A model generated the notes under the pieces. The model had not been told where the DNA came from, searched no databases, and worked only from the letters and a program-made list of their open reading frames with translations. A stretch of 14,695 nucleotides of DNA from Candidatus Zambryskiibacteriota bacterium (GTDB lineage Bacteria > Patescibacteriota > Minisyncoccia > Phycocordibacterales > Zambryskibacteraceae). Both the position numbers and the translations under genes were made by a program. The DNA is taken from NCBI GenBank assembly GCA_024654145.1, contig JANLIM010000040.1, positions 1 through 14,695 on the forward strand. The letters are read 5' to 3'. Within the stretch, counting starts at the first letter, position 1. Every line of letters begins with the position of its first letter. Of the stretch, positions 1 through 6,165 are shown in pieces.

Positions 1-297
1 CAAAATACGCCACGCTAGCACAAAAGGACTTTCCGGCTCTTCGAGATAATACTGCCCTGCCTTCATATCACGCTCTCCTCCCAGCACTTGTGCGGCCGCA
101 CGAAACCAAAACGGAGAGCGAATCACATTCTTCTCCTTAAGCTGCTCTGACAATTCATGAAGCCCAGTACCTTCATCAACCGAGACAATACTACCCGTAG
201 GATAGCTAGAGGGCGGGGTCACAATCCTAGCTGAAGCTGCCACAAGAATGATTACCAATAAGAAAAGATAGATTTTGATAGCTTTGTGGGGTGTCAT
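1..297 (-). CDS. mltG: Endolytic transglycosylase MltG, N-terminal part (runs off left edge)
   Basis: The first 99 codons of a gene that continues beyond the left edge. The protein begins with MTPHKAIKIY and a single hydrophobic segment (about residues 7-22). This is followed by the MltG/YceG N-terminal LysM-like pattern: SIVSVDEGTGLHELSEQLKE, then KNVIRSPFWFR, then MKAGQYYL. The family cleaves nascent peptidoglycan strands at the membrane and is thought to set glycan chain length. The catalytic glutamate lies further downstream, outside the window, so activity cannot be judged. The ATG is only one base after the TAA of the 414-aa membrane protein upstream (TAATATG), so the two are almost certainly cotranscribed and perhaps translationally coupled. 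Identification rests on the recognisable N-terminal pattern; catalytic residues are not visible. Confidence 0.8.
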   Translation of the reverse strand, partial: MTPHKAIKIYLFLLVIILVAASARIVTPPSSYPTGSIVSVDEGTGLHELSEQLKEKNVIRSPFWFRAAAQVLGGERDMKAGQYYLEEPESPFVLAWRIL

Positions 298-298
298 A

Positions 299-1543
299 TT
301 AGACGGGGAGATTGGCTGGAGCCTCTGACTTCTTAGAAGGTGACCTGACTAAGTTTGGAGTAGAAGCGACCGATCCAGGGATGTGGAAAATAGTTGCCAG
401 TTCTTCTGTGGTGAGTATATATGGCTTGCCGTTTAAGTGTTTATAAGGGGTGTTAAAGAATGACCTGCGCTTGTATGCATCAATGTGAGTACTCTGTACT
501 TCCCTCTTCTTCCAGTCTTTAAAGTCCTGCCATGGGAAAGCCACACTCATGAACTTGTCGGGTCTAATGCCGTTTAGTGTAGTAGAGCCAAACTGCCTCA
601 TGCTACCGATAAAACCCATGGCAATTGTCTTGTCATAAGAATCCACTGGCGCGATGTAAAGCAGACGAACCATAGTATCAAAGGCAAGCTTGCTTACGTT
701 CCTTTCTATGGCCTTGATCGTGTCAGTCTGCGTCGAGCTGATGCTCATGAATGTCTGAGGTTTGTCCTTCTCAGCCTTTACCACAGCATCTTTCTCCAGA
801 ATTTCCTTGATAGCCTTCTTTACCCCATCTCCCCAATCAGGTTTTACAAAAACTTTACCGTCAAGAATCCCTTCCTTCCTGTGTGCCTGCACCAATATCT
901 GCATGGCTGCGAATTCTCCCGGCTTTCTGGTACCCAGATACTCCAAAACTGGCGTAATGGGATCAATAGTTTCCTCCTGCTCCTTGTTATCTTTGTGCAA
1001 CTCATACTCTACATATGTCTTGATAGGATACGCATCTGCCTTGACCAACTTAGTGGTGATACCAAACATATTGAGCTCCTCCGGGTCGTACCTTAAGTCT
1101 TTGGCATAATCCTCTACCTCAAACACTTCCGCTTCTGGGTATTGGGCATAAATTCTAGACTCAATAATCTTTTTCCATCTGGGTAGAGCCCAAATGAAGA
1201 ACTTCACTTCTCCACCTATAGAGACTATCTCAAACGAGAACCAGTCGCGCACCTTACCCTCCCAGAACGCATCCACAAAAGTGCCGGGTGATGAAGGCTC
1301 CCAAAGGCCGTTGAATACAAGCTCCATAGCGGCAGGAGTCTTGAGCATTTCTTTAGGAAGCTTAACCTCGAGAAGGACACTGCCCTGCCCGTTTATCCAC
1401 CTGCGTCTTATATAATCCATCCATCCGTTGAAGGCGACGTTGAGTAAAAGAAGTGGCACCCAAATCGGCCATAGCTTAAAGAAAATGCCGAGAGCAGTCA
1501 GAAACACATCATTATTGAAAAGGGATCCAAAGACCTCTGTCAT
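299..1543 (-). CDS. Membrane-anchored protein of unknown function (414 aa)
   Basis: One long hydrophobic segment near the N-terminus (about residues 16-40, ending in FNGWMDYIRRRW) should anchor the protein, with a large soluble remainder. The soluble part is mixed alpha/beta and rich in charged residues. The tail carries the pattern PYILTTEELATIFHIPGSVA followed by a basic, Pro-rich end. I associate this kind of LxTEELATxFHxP tail with Patescibacteria proteins encoded near VirB4/HerA-type ATPases of a type IV secretion-like system, but that is memory of the family and no such ATPase is in this window. No catalytic motif is visible. The gene lies one base upstream of mltG, suggesting a cell-envelope role. 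Its own upstream region holds a 67-bp inverted-repeat element rather than an obvious promoter. Confidence 0.75.
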   Translation of the reverse strand: MTEVFGSLFNNDVFLTALGIFFKLWPIWVPLLLLNVAFNGWMDYIRRRWINGQGSVLLEVKLPKEMLKTPAAMELVFNGLWEPSSPGTFVDAFWEGKVRDWFSFEIVSIGGEVKFFIWALPRWKKIIESRIYAQYPEAEVFEVEDYAKDLRYDPEELNMFGITTKLVKADAYPIKTYVEYELHKDNKEQEETIDPITPVLEYLGTRKPGEFAAMQILVQAHRKEGILDGKVFVKPDWGDGVKKAIKEILEKDAVVKAEKDKPQTFMSISSTQTDTIKAIERNVSKLAFDTMVRLLYIAPVDSYDKTIAMGFIGSMRQFGSTTLNGIRPDKFMSVAFPWQDFKDWKKREVQSTHIDAYKRRSFFNTPYKHLNGKPYILTTEELATIFHIPGSVASTPNLVRSPSKKSEAPANLPV

Positions 1544-1551
1544 TCCACTAT

Positions 1552-1626
1552 TTTACCCCCACACCTACTTTTACGCTAATTTTATTAAAGCGCTATGCGT
1601 AGCGCAAAAGTAGGTGTGGGGGTTTA
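1552..1626. repeat. Inverted-repeat element, MITE-like, with flanking TTTA direct repeats
   Basis: Arms 1555-1577 and 1601-1623 are 23 bp each and pair with a single mismatch (position 1573 against 1605). The outer end reads ACCCCCACACCTACTTTT. Each outer CCCCC/GGGGG end abuts a TTTA copy (1552-1555 and 1623-1626), which could be a 4-bp target duplication. The spacer contains its own hairpin, GCGCTA(1590-1595)/TAGCGC(1600-1605), overlapping the right arm. No T-tract follows the stem on either strand, so it is not a classic terminator, though it may still end transcription of the regulator upstream. It could be a non-autonomous mobile element or a REPIN-type repeat; genomic copy number would decide. 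Confidence 0.6.
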
Positions 1627-1634
1627 CACTTAAG

Positions 1635-2669
1635 CTAGGCGTTTTGGTAGCGACCTTCTTTGTCCTTCTTGAAAAATTTCGAATTCTGAAGGTTGACGAG
1701 GATAGTGTTCTCTTTGACATAACGCTCCTTAAGCACCTTTTCGACAATCTGATCTTTGGTGAGAGGTCCTTCTTTCTCGAGAATGTCACGGATAACATCT
1801 TTAACAACACCTGACATATAACCCCATTCAGAAAGTGCATAAAGACCTCGACCTACGAGAACGAAGCGCTTGTCTTTGATAAGTTCGTTGTGTGTCGTCG
1901 CTACGTGCGCCTTTTTATTAAAATACTGCGTAATAGCCTTGGCCACTTCTTTGAAGTGAATTGGAGAACCGTGCTTTCTTATAACTAGAAAAGCGTAATC
2001 CCTCATGCCCTTGGCATTAACGTTTGGACTAGAAGCTTTGCCCCATTCACCGAGAGGGTTCTTACCTATTTTATGGGAAACACTAAGCCAGCGACGGATT
2101 ACTTCGTCATTCTTGTACTTCTCATTCAAATCTTTTACTTCCTCAAGAAAAGAAGTAATAAGGTCGCCTTCGACAATAAGTTCATCATCGGAAAGCTTAG
2201 AATATATTCTTTTCAGTGCGCCTTGAATCTTATCAGAAAGCTCAGGGTCAACATTCCAACGGTGATGGAACTCGTCATCCTCCTTCTCGCGCTTAAATTC
2301 TTCTCCAATAACTAATAGGAAATGATAATGATTTTGAACACTTACATCTTTACCCAAGTGCTTCAAAAGATCTTTTTCAGAAACAAGTCCTCCGAGTTCA
2401 AGAACAATTTCCTTGAGTTCAGTGAAAGCAGGTTCTGAATCTTTGTAAGCTTTAGATTTCCTGATAGCAGCAAGAGAATGGTTTTCGATCTGGCGAACAC
2501 GCTCGCGTGTAATGTTGTACTTCTTGCCTATGGCATCAAGAGTAAGTTTAGTTGCTTTAGAGCCAAGACCATAACGAGAAACAATGACATCCTGTCCGCG
2601 CTTAGTGAGGACAGATAAAAGGCGTTTGCATACCTCCTTCGGTTTAAAGCTGGTTGCTATCTTTTCCAT
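1635..2669 (-). CDS. Sigma-region-4 / HARE-HTH domain DNA-binding protein
   Basis: The 344-aa protein has three recognisable parts. Residues about 19-73 form a sigma70 region-4-like helix-turn-helix with the signature ITRERVRQIE (53-62), which normally contacts the -35 element. Residues about 85-215 are a helical linker with no assigned family. Residues about 219-285 match the HARE-HTH (HB1/ASXL) fold, also seen in the RNA polymerase delta subunit, including a GRGLYALSEWG end. A further winged-helix-like segment covers about 287-343. No sigma region 2 is present, so it should not act alone as a sigma factor; a role as an RNA polymerase-associated or promoter-binding regulator is inferred. Such proteins recur in Patescibacteria. 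A near-consensus promoter lies immediately upstream, leaving only a few bases of leader. Confidence 0.8.
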   Translation of the reverse strand: MEKIATSFKPKEVCKRLLSVLTKRGQDVIVSRYGLGSKATKLTLDAIGKKYNITRERVRQIENHSLAAIRKSKAYKDSEPAFTELKEIVLELGGLVSEKDLLKHLGKDVSVQNHYHFLLVIGEEFKREKEDDEFHHRWNVDPELSDKIQGALKRIYSKLSDDELIVEGDLITSFLEEVKDLNEKYKNDEVIRRWLSVSHKIGKNPLGEWGKASSPNVNAKGMRDYAFLVIRKHGSPIHFKEVAKAITQYFNKKAHVATTHNELIKDKRFVLVGRGLYALSEWGYMSGVVKDVIRDILEKEGPLTKDQIVEKVLKERYVKENTILVNLQNSKFFKKDKEGRYQNA

Positions 2670-2679
2670 AATTTACCTA

Positions 2680-2708
2680 TTTGTATCATTACAGTACTCC
2701 AATGTCAA
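2680..2708 (-). promoter_or_regulatory. Sigma70-type promoter of the sigma-4/HARE gene
   Basis: On the minus strand a perfect -35 TTGACA (2703-2708) is followed after exactly 17 bp by TACAAA (2680-2685, four of six matches). Transcription would begin near 2673, about 4 bases before the ATG, so the mRNA would be almost leaderless. The -35 lies just past the leuS stop codon. Confidence 0.6.
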
Positions 2709-2714
2709 CACTTA

Positions 2715-4904
2715 TCAAGACAACACAATATTTAGCACTTTTCCAGGCACATAAATATGCTTTTTGACCTCCTTACCCACAATCCATTTCTGGATTTCCG
2801 ACAACTTGAGGGCCTTCTCCAATACCTCACTTTCACTCATAGATTTATCCGCCTCAAAACTCCCCCGCACCTTACCATCCACCTGCACCACGATCGTTAG
2901 TTCATCGGATACTAGCTTCGAATTGTCATACTCCGGCCATGGTTGAGTATGGATAGAATCACTGTGCCCCAACTCACTCCATAACTCTTCTGTTATGTGT
3001 GGGGCAAAAGGTGCAAGGAGAAGGAGCAGAGTTTCAAATTCTTTTTGAGAAACTTTTTCTTGTTTCTCAAGAACGTTCGCATAAATCATAAGAGTTGAGA
3101 TGGCGGTGTTGAAGCCAAGCTCTTCAATATCATCAGAAACTTTTTTAATCGTCTGATGCATTAAGGTCAGACCTTGAGAATCAGTACCTAAGGTCTGACC
3201 TTTAGAGACTTTGAATTGCAACTTCCAAACTTTTTCTAAAAACCTTCTCGGCCCTACCAAAGAATTTTCGCTCCAGGCAATAGCTTGTTCAAAAGGACCC
3301 ATGAACATTTCATACACGCGTAGAGTGTCGGCACCAAAACGTTCAGTAATACTATCTGGATTAATCACATTTCCCCGTGACTTACTCATCTTATCTCCCT
3401 TTTGATCAAGGATAATCCCATGCGAGGTGCGCTTCTTATAGGGCTCAGCTGTGGGCACAAATCCAAGGTCGTATAGGAAATGATTCCAAAATCTGGAATA
3501 AAGAAGATGAAGTGTTGTATGCTCCATTCCACCGTTATACCAATCAACCGGAGTCCAGTATTTTAATTTATCTTGAGAAGCGAATTTTTCGTCATTTTTT
3601 GAATCAACATACCTAAGGAAATACCAAGAAGATCCCGCCCAGTTTGGCATGACGTCTGTTTCTCTTTTAGCATAACCTCCACACTTAGGGCATGTAGTGT
3701 TTACCCACTCGCTTATATTTGCTAATGGAGAGTCGCCTGTATCTGTCGGCTGATAGTTCTCAACTTCGGGAAGCGTCACAGGCAGTTGATCCTCGGGAAC
3801 CGGAACAATTCCGCATTTTTCACAATGTACGACCGGAATTGGCTCCCCCCAGTAACGCTGACGCGAAAATACCCAGTCACGAAGTTTGTATTTCACGACC
3901 TTCTTCCCAAAATCTTCAAAACCAGCTTTCTTGTAATTTTCTACGATTGGTAATCTGTGCTTTTCAGCAAAAACTCTGTCTCTTTCATCATCAGCGGGCA
4001 CACCCATAATGGATCCAGTGCCGTAGTCAGACATAACATACTCAGCTTCCCAAATAGGAACCTTTTCCTGCGTGGCAGGATTTGTAGCGTACTTACCTGT
4101 AAATTTATCCTCTTTTCCTGCTACGACCAAAAATGTTGCCCCAAATATAGTATCTGGCCTTGTGGTAAAAACCTTGACGGAGGTCTGACCTCCGTCAATC
4201 TTAAAATCTATCTCTGCTCCTTCTGACCTCCCTATCCAGTTTCTTTGCTGAGCTTTTACTCTCTCGGGGTAATTTACAGTTTCTAGGCCTTCTAGAAGTT
4301 TGTCGGCGTATTTTGTAATCGCGAGCATCCATTGCTCCTTTTCTTTCTGCTCTACTTCAGTACCACAACGCTCACATTTACCATCGACCACTTCTTCATT
4401 GGCCAAACCAATTTTGTCCTTAGGGCACCAATTGATTGGAATTTTGGCTTTATACGCAAGGCCGTGTTCTAGAAACTTGAGAAAAAGCCATTGAGTCCAT
4501 TTGTAGTACTTAGGGTCGGTAGTATTAATTTCTCTGGCCCAGTCGAAAGAAATCCCGAGAGACTGAATTTGCCTGCGGAAATTGTCAGAATTTTCCTTTG
4601 TGACTACCTGAGGTTTTTTGCCCGTTTTAATAGCAAAATTCTCTGTCGGCAATCCGAAAGCATCCCAGCCTATTGGATAAAGCGTGTTATAGCCCTCCAT
4701 TCTCTTTTTGCGAGAAACTACGTCCATACCTATATAAGGGCGAGGATGTCCTACATGAAGACCATCAGCCGAAGGATAGGGAAATTCTATGAGTGTGTAG
4801 TACTTGGGCTTATCAGAAAAATCACCGGCATGATAAATTCCTGTTTCTTCCCAAACTTTTTGCCATTTAGATTCTATTTCTTTAGGATCGTAATCTTTTG
4901 ACAT
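2715..4904 (-). CDS. leuS: Leucyl-tRNA synthetase with compact editing domain
   Basis: Class Ia synthetase that charges tRNA-Leu. HIGH-type motif HVGH is at residues 50-53 and KMSKS at 505-509. The zinc-binding insert (CPKD at 160-163 with CERC at 177-180) and the anticodon-binding/C-terminal end (VQVDGKVRG) are present. At 729 aa it is about 130 residues shorter than the E. coli enzyme (about 860). Most of the loss is in the CP1 editing domain, here only about residues 232-335. The Thr-rich TTRPDT (247-252) and GTGSIMGVPADDERD (295-309) motifs remain, but the usual His before the editing Asp is Asp (VPADD rather than VPxHD). Two palindromic inserts lie in the coding region, at residues 236-244 and 568-581. 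It starts 18 nt after the stop of the DUF5671 gene and is likely in that operon. Confidence 0.97.
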   Translation of the reverse strand: MSKDYDPKEIESKWQKVWEETGIYHAGDFSDKPKYYTLIEFPYPSADGLHVGHPRPYIGMDVVSRKKRMEGYNTLYPIGWDAFGLPTENFAIKTGKKPQVVTKENSDNFRRQIQSLGISFDWAREINTTDPKYYKWTQWLFLKFLEHGLAYKAKIPINWCPKDKIGLANEEVVDGKCERCGTEVEQKEKEQWMLAITKYADKLLEGLETVNYPERVKAQQRNWIGRSEGAEIDFKIDGGQTSVKVFTTRPDTIFGATFLVVAGKEDKFTGKYATNPATQEKVPIWEAEYVMSDYGTGSIMGVPADDERDRVFAEKHRLPIVENYKKAGFEDFGKKVVKYKLRDWVFSRQRYWGEPIPVVHCEKCGIVPVPEDQLPVTLPEVENYQPTDTGDSPLANISEWVNTTCPKCGGYAKRETDVMPNWAGSSWYFLRYVDSKNDEKFASQDKLKYWTPVDWYNGGMEHTTLHLLYSRFWNHFLYDLGFVPTAEPYKKRTSHGIILDQKGDKMSKSRGNVINPDSITERFGADTLRVYEMFMGPFEQAIAWSENSLVGPRRFLEKVWKLQFKVSKGQTLGTDSQGLTLMHQTIKKVSDDIEELGFNTAISTLMIYANVLEKQEKVSQKEFETLLLLLAPFAPHITEELWSELGHSDSIHTQPWPEYDNSKLVSDELTIVVQVDGKVRGSFEADKSMSESEVLEKALKLSEIQKWIVGKEVKKHIYVPGKVLNIVLS
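3163..3202. repeat. Paired palindromes inside leuS (AAGGTCNGACCTT family)
   Basis: Two 13-mers, AAGGTCAGACCTT (3163-3175) and AAGGTCTGACCTT (3190-3202), are each palindromic around one central base and are exact reverse complements of one another, separated by 14 nt. They encode residues about 568-581 (KGQTL, then QGLTL), between the catalytic core and the anticodon-binding helices, where the family alignment is variable. The reading frame is preserved. Confidence 0.7.
4174..4198. repeat. 25-bp palindrome inside leuS with the same GGTCTGACC core
   Basis: A perfect palindrome around position 4186: left half TTGACGGAGGTC, centre T, right half GACCTCCGTCAA. It shares the AGGTCTGACCT core with the pair at 3163-3202, 1 kb away in the same gene. 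It encodes residues about 236-244 (IDGGQTSVK), at the junction into the editing domain just before TTRPDT. Confidence 0.7.
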
Positions 4905-4922
4905 GTTATCTTGGCTGGAGCT

Positions 4923-5861
4923 TTACCTGAAGCTCTTAGTCGGAGGATACATTTCTGGATCAATGGTGCGTTCAAAGCAGGTGCGACCAGTGTCGTGCTG
5001 CCAGTTCTCCCCTATTCTCATATAGGGCTCGCGCATAGGAGCAATAGAGTCTTGGTCCTGGCTCAGGCTTGCTGCTGGAGTTGCGTGGGTAAATGTAGCA
5101 CAAAGCTCGAATGAGAGATTGCCAGTCTTTGCATACTCGTAGGCAGCCCCCGTCTTTGGATCAGTCGAGGCACGGAATCCTGAGATAGGATCTTCAAGTT
5201 CGCTGAGAGTTTCGGGGATAGACTCCTTCTGCTGCCAGTAATTAACAACCTGCCACTGGATGCTCTGGAGGTCAGAGGTTCTTTGATTGTCATAACGGCG
5301 TTCACGCTGAGAAGCGGGAGAACCGATCACCATAAAGCCAAGAATGATAGACGCTACGACGAGGACAACAACTCCGACTCTCCAAATATTCCTCTCGCTC
5401 GGAGAAATAGCGTTACGGATCTCTCTCCAGTAATACACGAAAACTCCGCTTGCGATTACAAGGAGTGTAAGAACTTTAAGCAAGAATCCGGCTGTGAGTT
5501 CCTGGCCGTCGAGGAACATATAGATGACAGTTACAAGATCACCCGCTACAACTGCCCCGGCAACAAAGAGGGTGATGTAGGAAAGCCACTTGCGTAAAGA
5601 CGCTTCCTTGAGCTCGGGCTCGGCTACGTAATTCTTCTGCAATAACCAAGAAAGGAAGAGAAAAAGAGGGAAAGCCACTATGAGTGTCGCTACCTGGAAG
5701 CTAATGGATGGGAAATAGTATTGGTAAGCATTGGTAATCGTCGGATAAGCGAAATTGATTACTTCAAAAAGAAGTGTAATGAGTGCGATAGCTGATGCAT
5801 AAAAAGCTACGATAACCCCCAACTGAAGAAAGAAGTCCTTGGCTGTAATTTTTGTATTCAT
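4923..5861 (-). CDS. DUF5671-type multi-pass membrane protein with pilin-like C-terminal domain
   Basis: The 312-aa protein has five predicted membrane spans (about residues 14-37, 53-74, 93-116, 123-145 and 161-180), matching the DUF5671 family common in Patescibacteria. After the last span comes a soluble domain of about 130 residues. It starts with basic RERRYDNQR, then a helix (TSDLQSIQWQVVNYWQQ) and the pattern IPETLSEL...DPKTGAAYEY. This resembles the variable domain of type II secretion/type IV pseudopilins (GspG-like). Two cysteines (254, 295) could form a disulfide outside the cell. Function is unknown; a surface or envelope role is inferred. The ATG lies 6 nt after an extended -10 box, implying a leaderless message. 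leuS follows 18 nt after the TAA. Confidence 0.8.
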   Translation of the reverse strand: MNTKITAKDFFLQLGVIVAFYASAIALITLLFEVINFAYPTITNAYQYYFPSISFQVATLIVAFPLFLFLSWLLQKNYVAEPELKEASLRKWLSYITLFVAGAVVAGDLVTVIYMFLDGQELTAGFLLKVLTLLVIASGVFVYYWREIRNAISPSERNIWRVGVVVLVVASIILGFMVIGSPASQRERRYDNQRTSDLQSIQWQVVNYWQQKESIPETLSELEDPISGFRASTDPKTGAAYEYAKTGNLSFELCATFTHATPAASLSQDQDSIAPMREPYMRIGENWQHDTGRTCFERTIDPEMYPPTKSFR

Positions 5862-5867
5862 GTTGGA

Positions 5868-5876
5868 ATTATAGCA
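5868..5876 (-). promoter_or_regulatory. Extended -10 promoter of the DUF5671-leuS operon
   Basis: The minus strand reads TGCTATAAT (a perfect extended -10) six bases before the ATG, so transcription would start at or next to the initiation codon. The -35 position at 17 bp (AAGGCA) is poor, as often tolerated with a TGn extension. No Shine-Dalgarno sequence fits in between. Confidence 0.55.
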
Positions 5877-5929
5877 TTAGGCAGAAAATTTGCCTTAATT
5901 CAGCTTGAATTTTATCTATATCCATGTTC

Positions 5930-5958
5930 TTGACAAATACTATTAACTATGGTAGTAT
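5930..5958 (+). promoter_or_regulatory. Plus-strand sigma70 promoter with dyad in its spacer
   Basis: Perfect -35 TTGACA (5930-5935), 17-bp spacer, and -10 TAGTAT (5953-5958). An inverted repeat AATACTA (5936-5942)/TAGTATT (5953-5959) spans spacer and -10, a plausible operator. It reads away from the DUF5671 promoter and drives the small GC-rich unit. Start of transcription is expected near 5965. Confidence 0.65.
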
Positions 5959-5963
5959 TAACA

Positions 5964-6023
5964 ATGGATGAGCTCGGGGCAGCCTTCCTCCGTAACCAGC
6001 CCCGATTAGAGGTAGAATCATGA
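5964..6023 (+). CDS. Possible 19-aa leader peptide
   Basis: An ATG 5 nt after the -10 opens a 19-codon frame (MDELGAAFLRNQPRLEVES) whose TGA overlaps the next ATG as ATGA. It would have to be translated leaderless. Its interior forms a 7-bp hairpin, TCGGGGC (5974-5980)/GCCCCGA (5999-6005), so the segment could equally be a structured 5' leader that is not translated. The overlap with the next start is the main reason to list it. Confidence 0.25.
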   Translation: MDELGAAFLRNQPRLEVES

Positions 6024-6121
6024 GTTACGTTGTTGTCAATGGCGTGGTGTTCCCGGTCTCCAACAAGAAGATGGAGGTCGCGCAGACATTCGCCGCCGCA
6101 GGTGGTCGGGATCGCAACTAG
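6020..6121 (+). CDS. Small GC-rich protein of 33 aa, unrecognised
   Basis: ATG at 6020 follows an AGAGG Shine-Dalgarno (6008-6012) at 7 nt, one of only two clear SD sites in the window. The product starts MSYVVVNGVVFPVSNKK, has a short hydrophobic beta-like N-terminus, a basic KK patch, then EVAQTFAAAGG and a polar end. I recognise no family. Codons are rich in third-position G/C (GTC, GTG, TTC, GCC), unlike the A/T-leaning neighbours. It is the only well-supported plus-strand protein frame, and lies between its own promoter and tandem hairpins. It may be a real short peptide, or the frame may be incidental in a structured small RNA. Confidence 0.45.
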   Translation: MSYVVVNGVVFPVSNKKMEVAQTFAAAGGRDRN

Positions 6122-6156
6122 CTCCCGACCCAGGGCCCCGCCAAAAGCGGGGCCCT
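6104..6156 (+). terminator. Tandem hairpins ending the small plus-strand unit; shared with ychF 3' end
   Basis: The first hairpin, GGTCGGGA (6104-6111)/TCCCGACC (6123-6130), holds the 33-aa stop codon in its loop. The second is a 10-bp perfect stem, AGGGCCCCGC (6132-6141)/GCGGGGCCCT (6147-6156), with a CAAAA loop. The following plus-strand bases (AAATAATTTC) are only weakly T-rich, and no T-tract follows on the minus strand. It sits between convergent genes, so it probably serves both, 9 nt past the ychF stop. Confidence 0.55.
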
Positions 6157-6165
6157 AAATAATTT

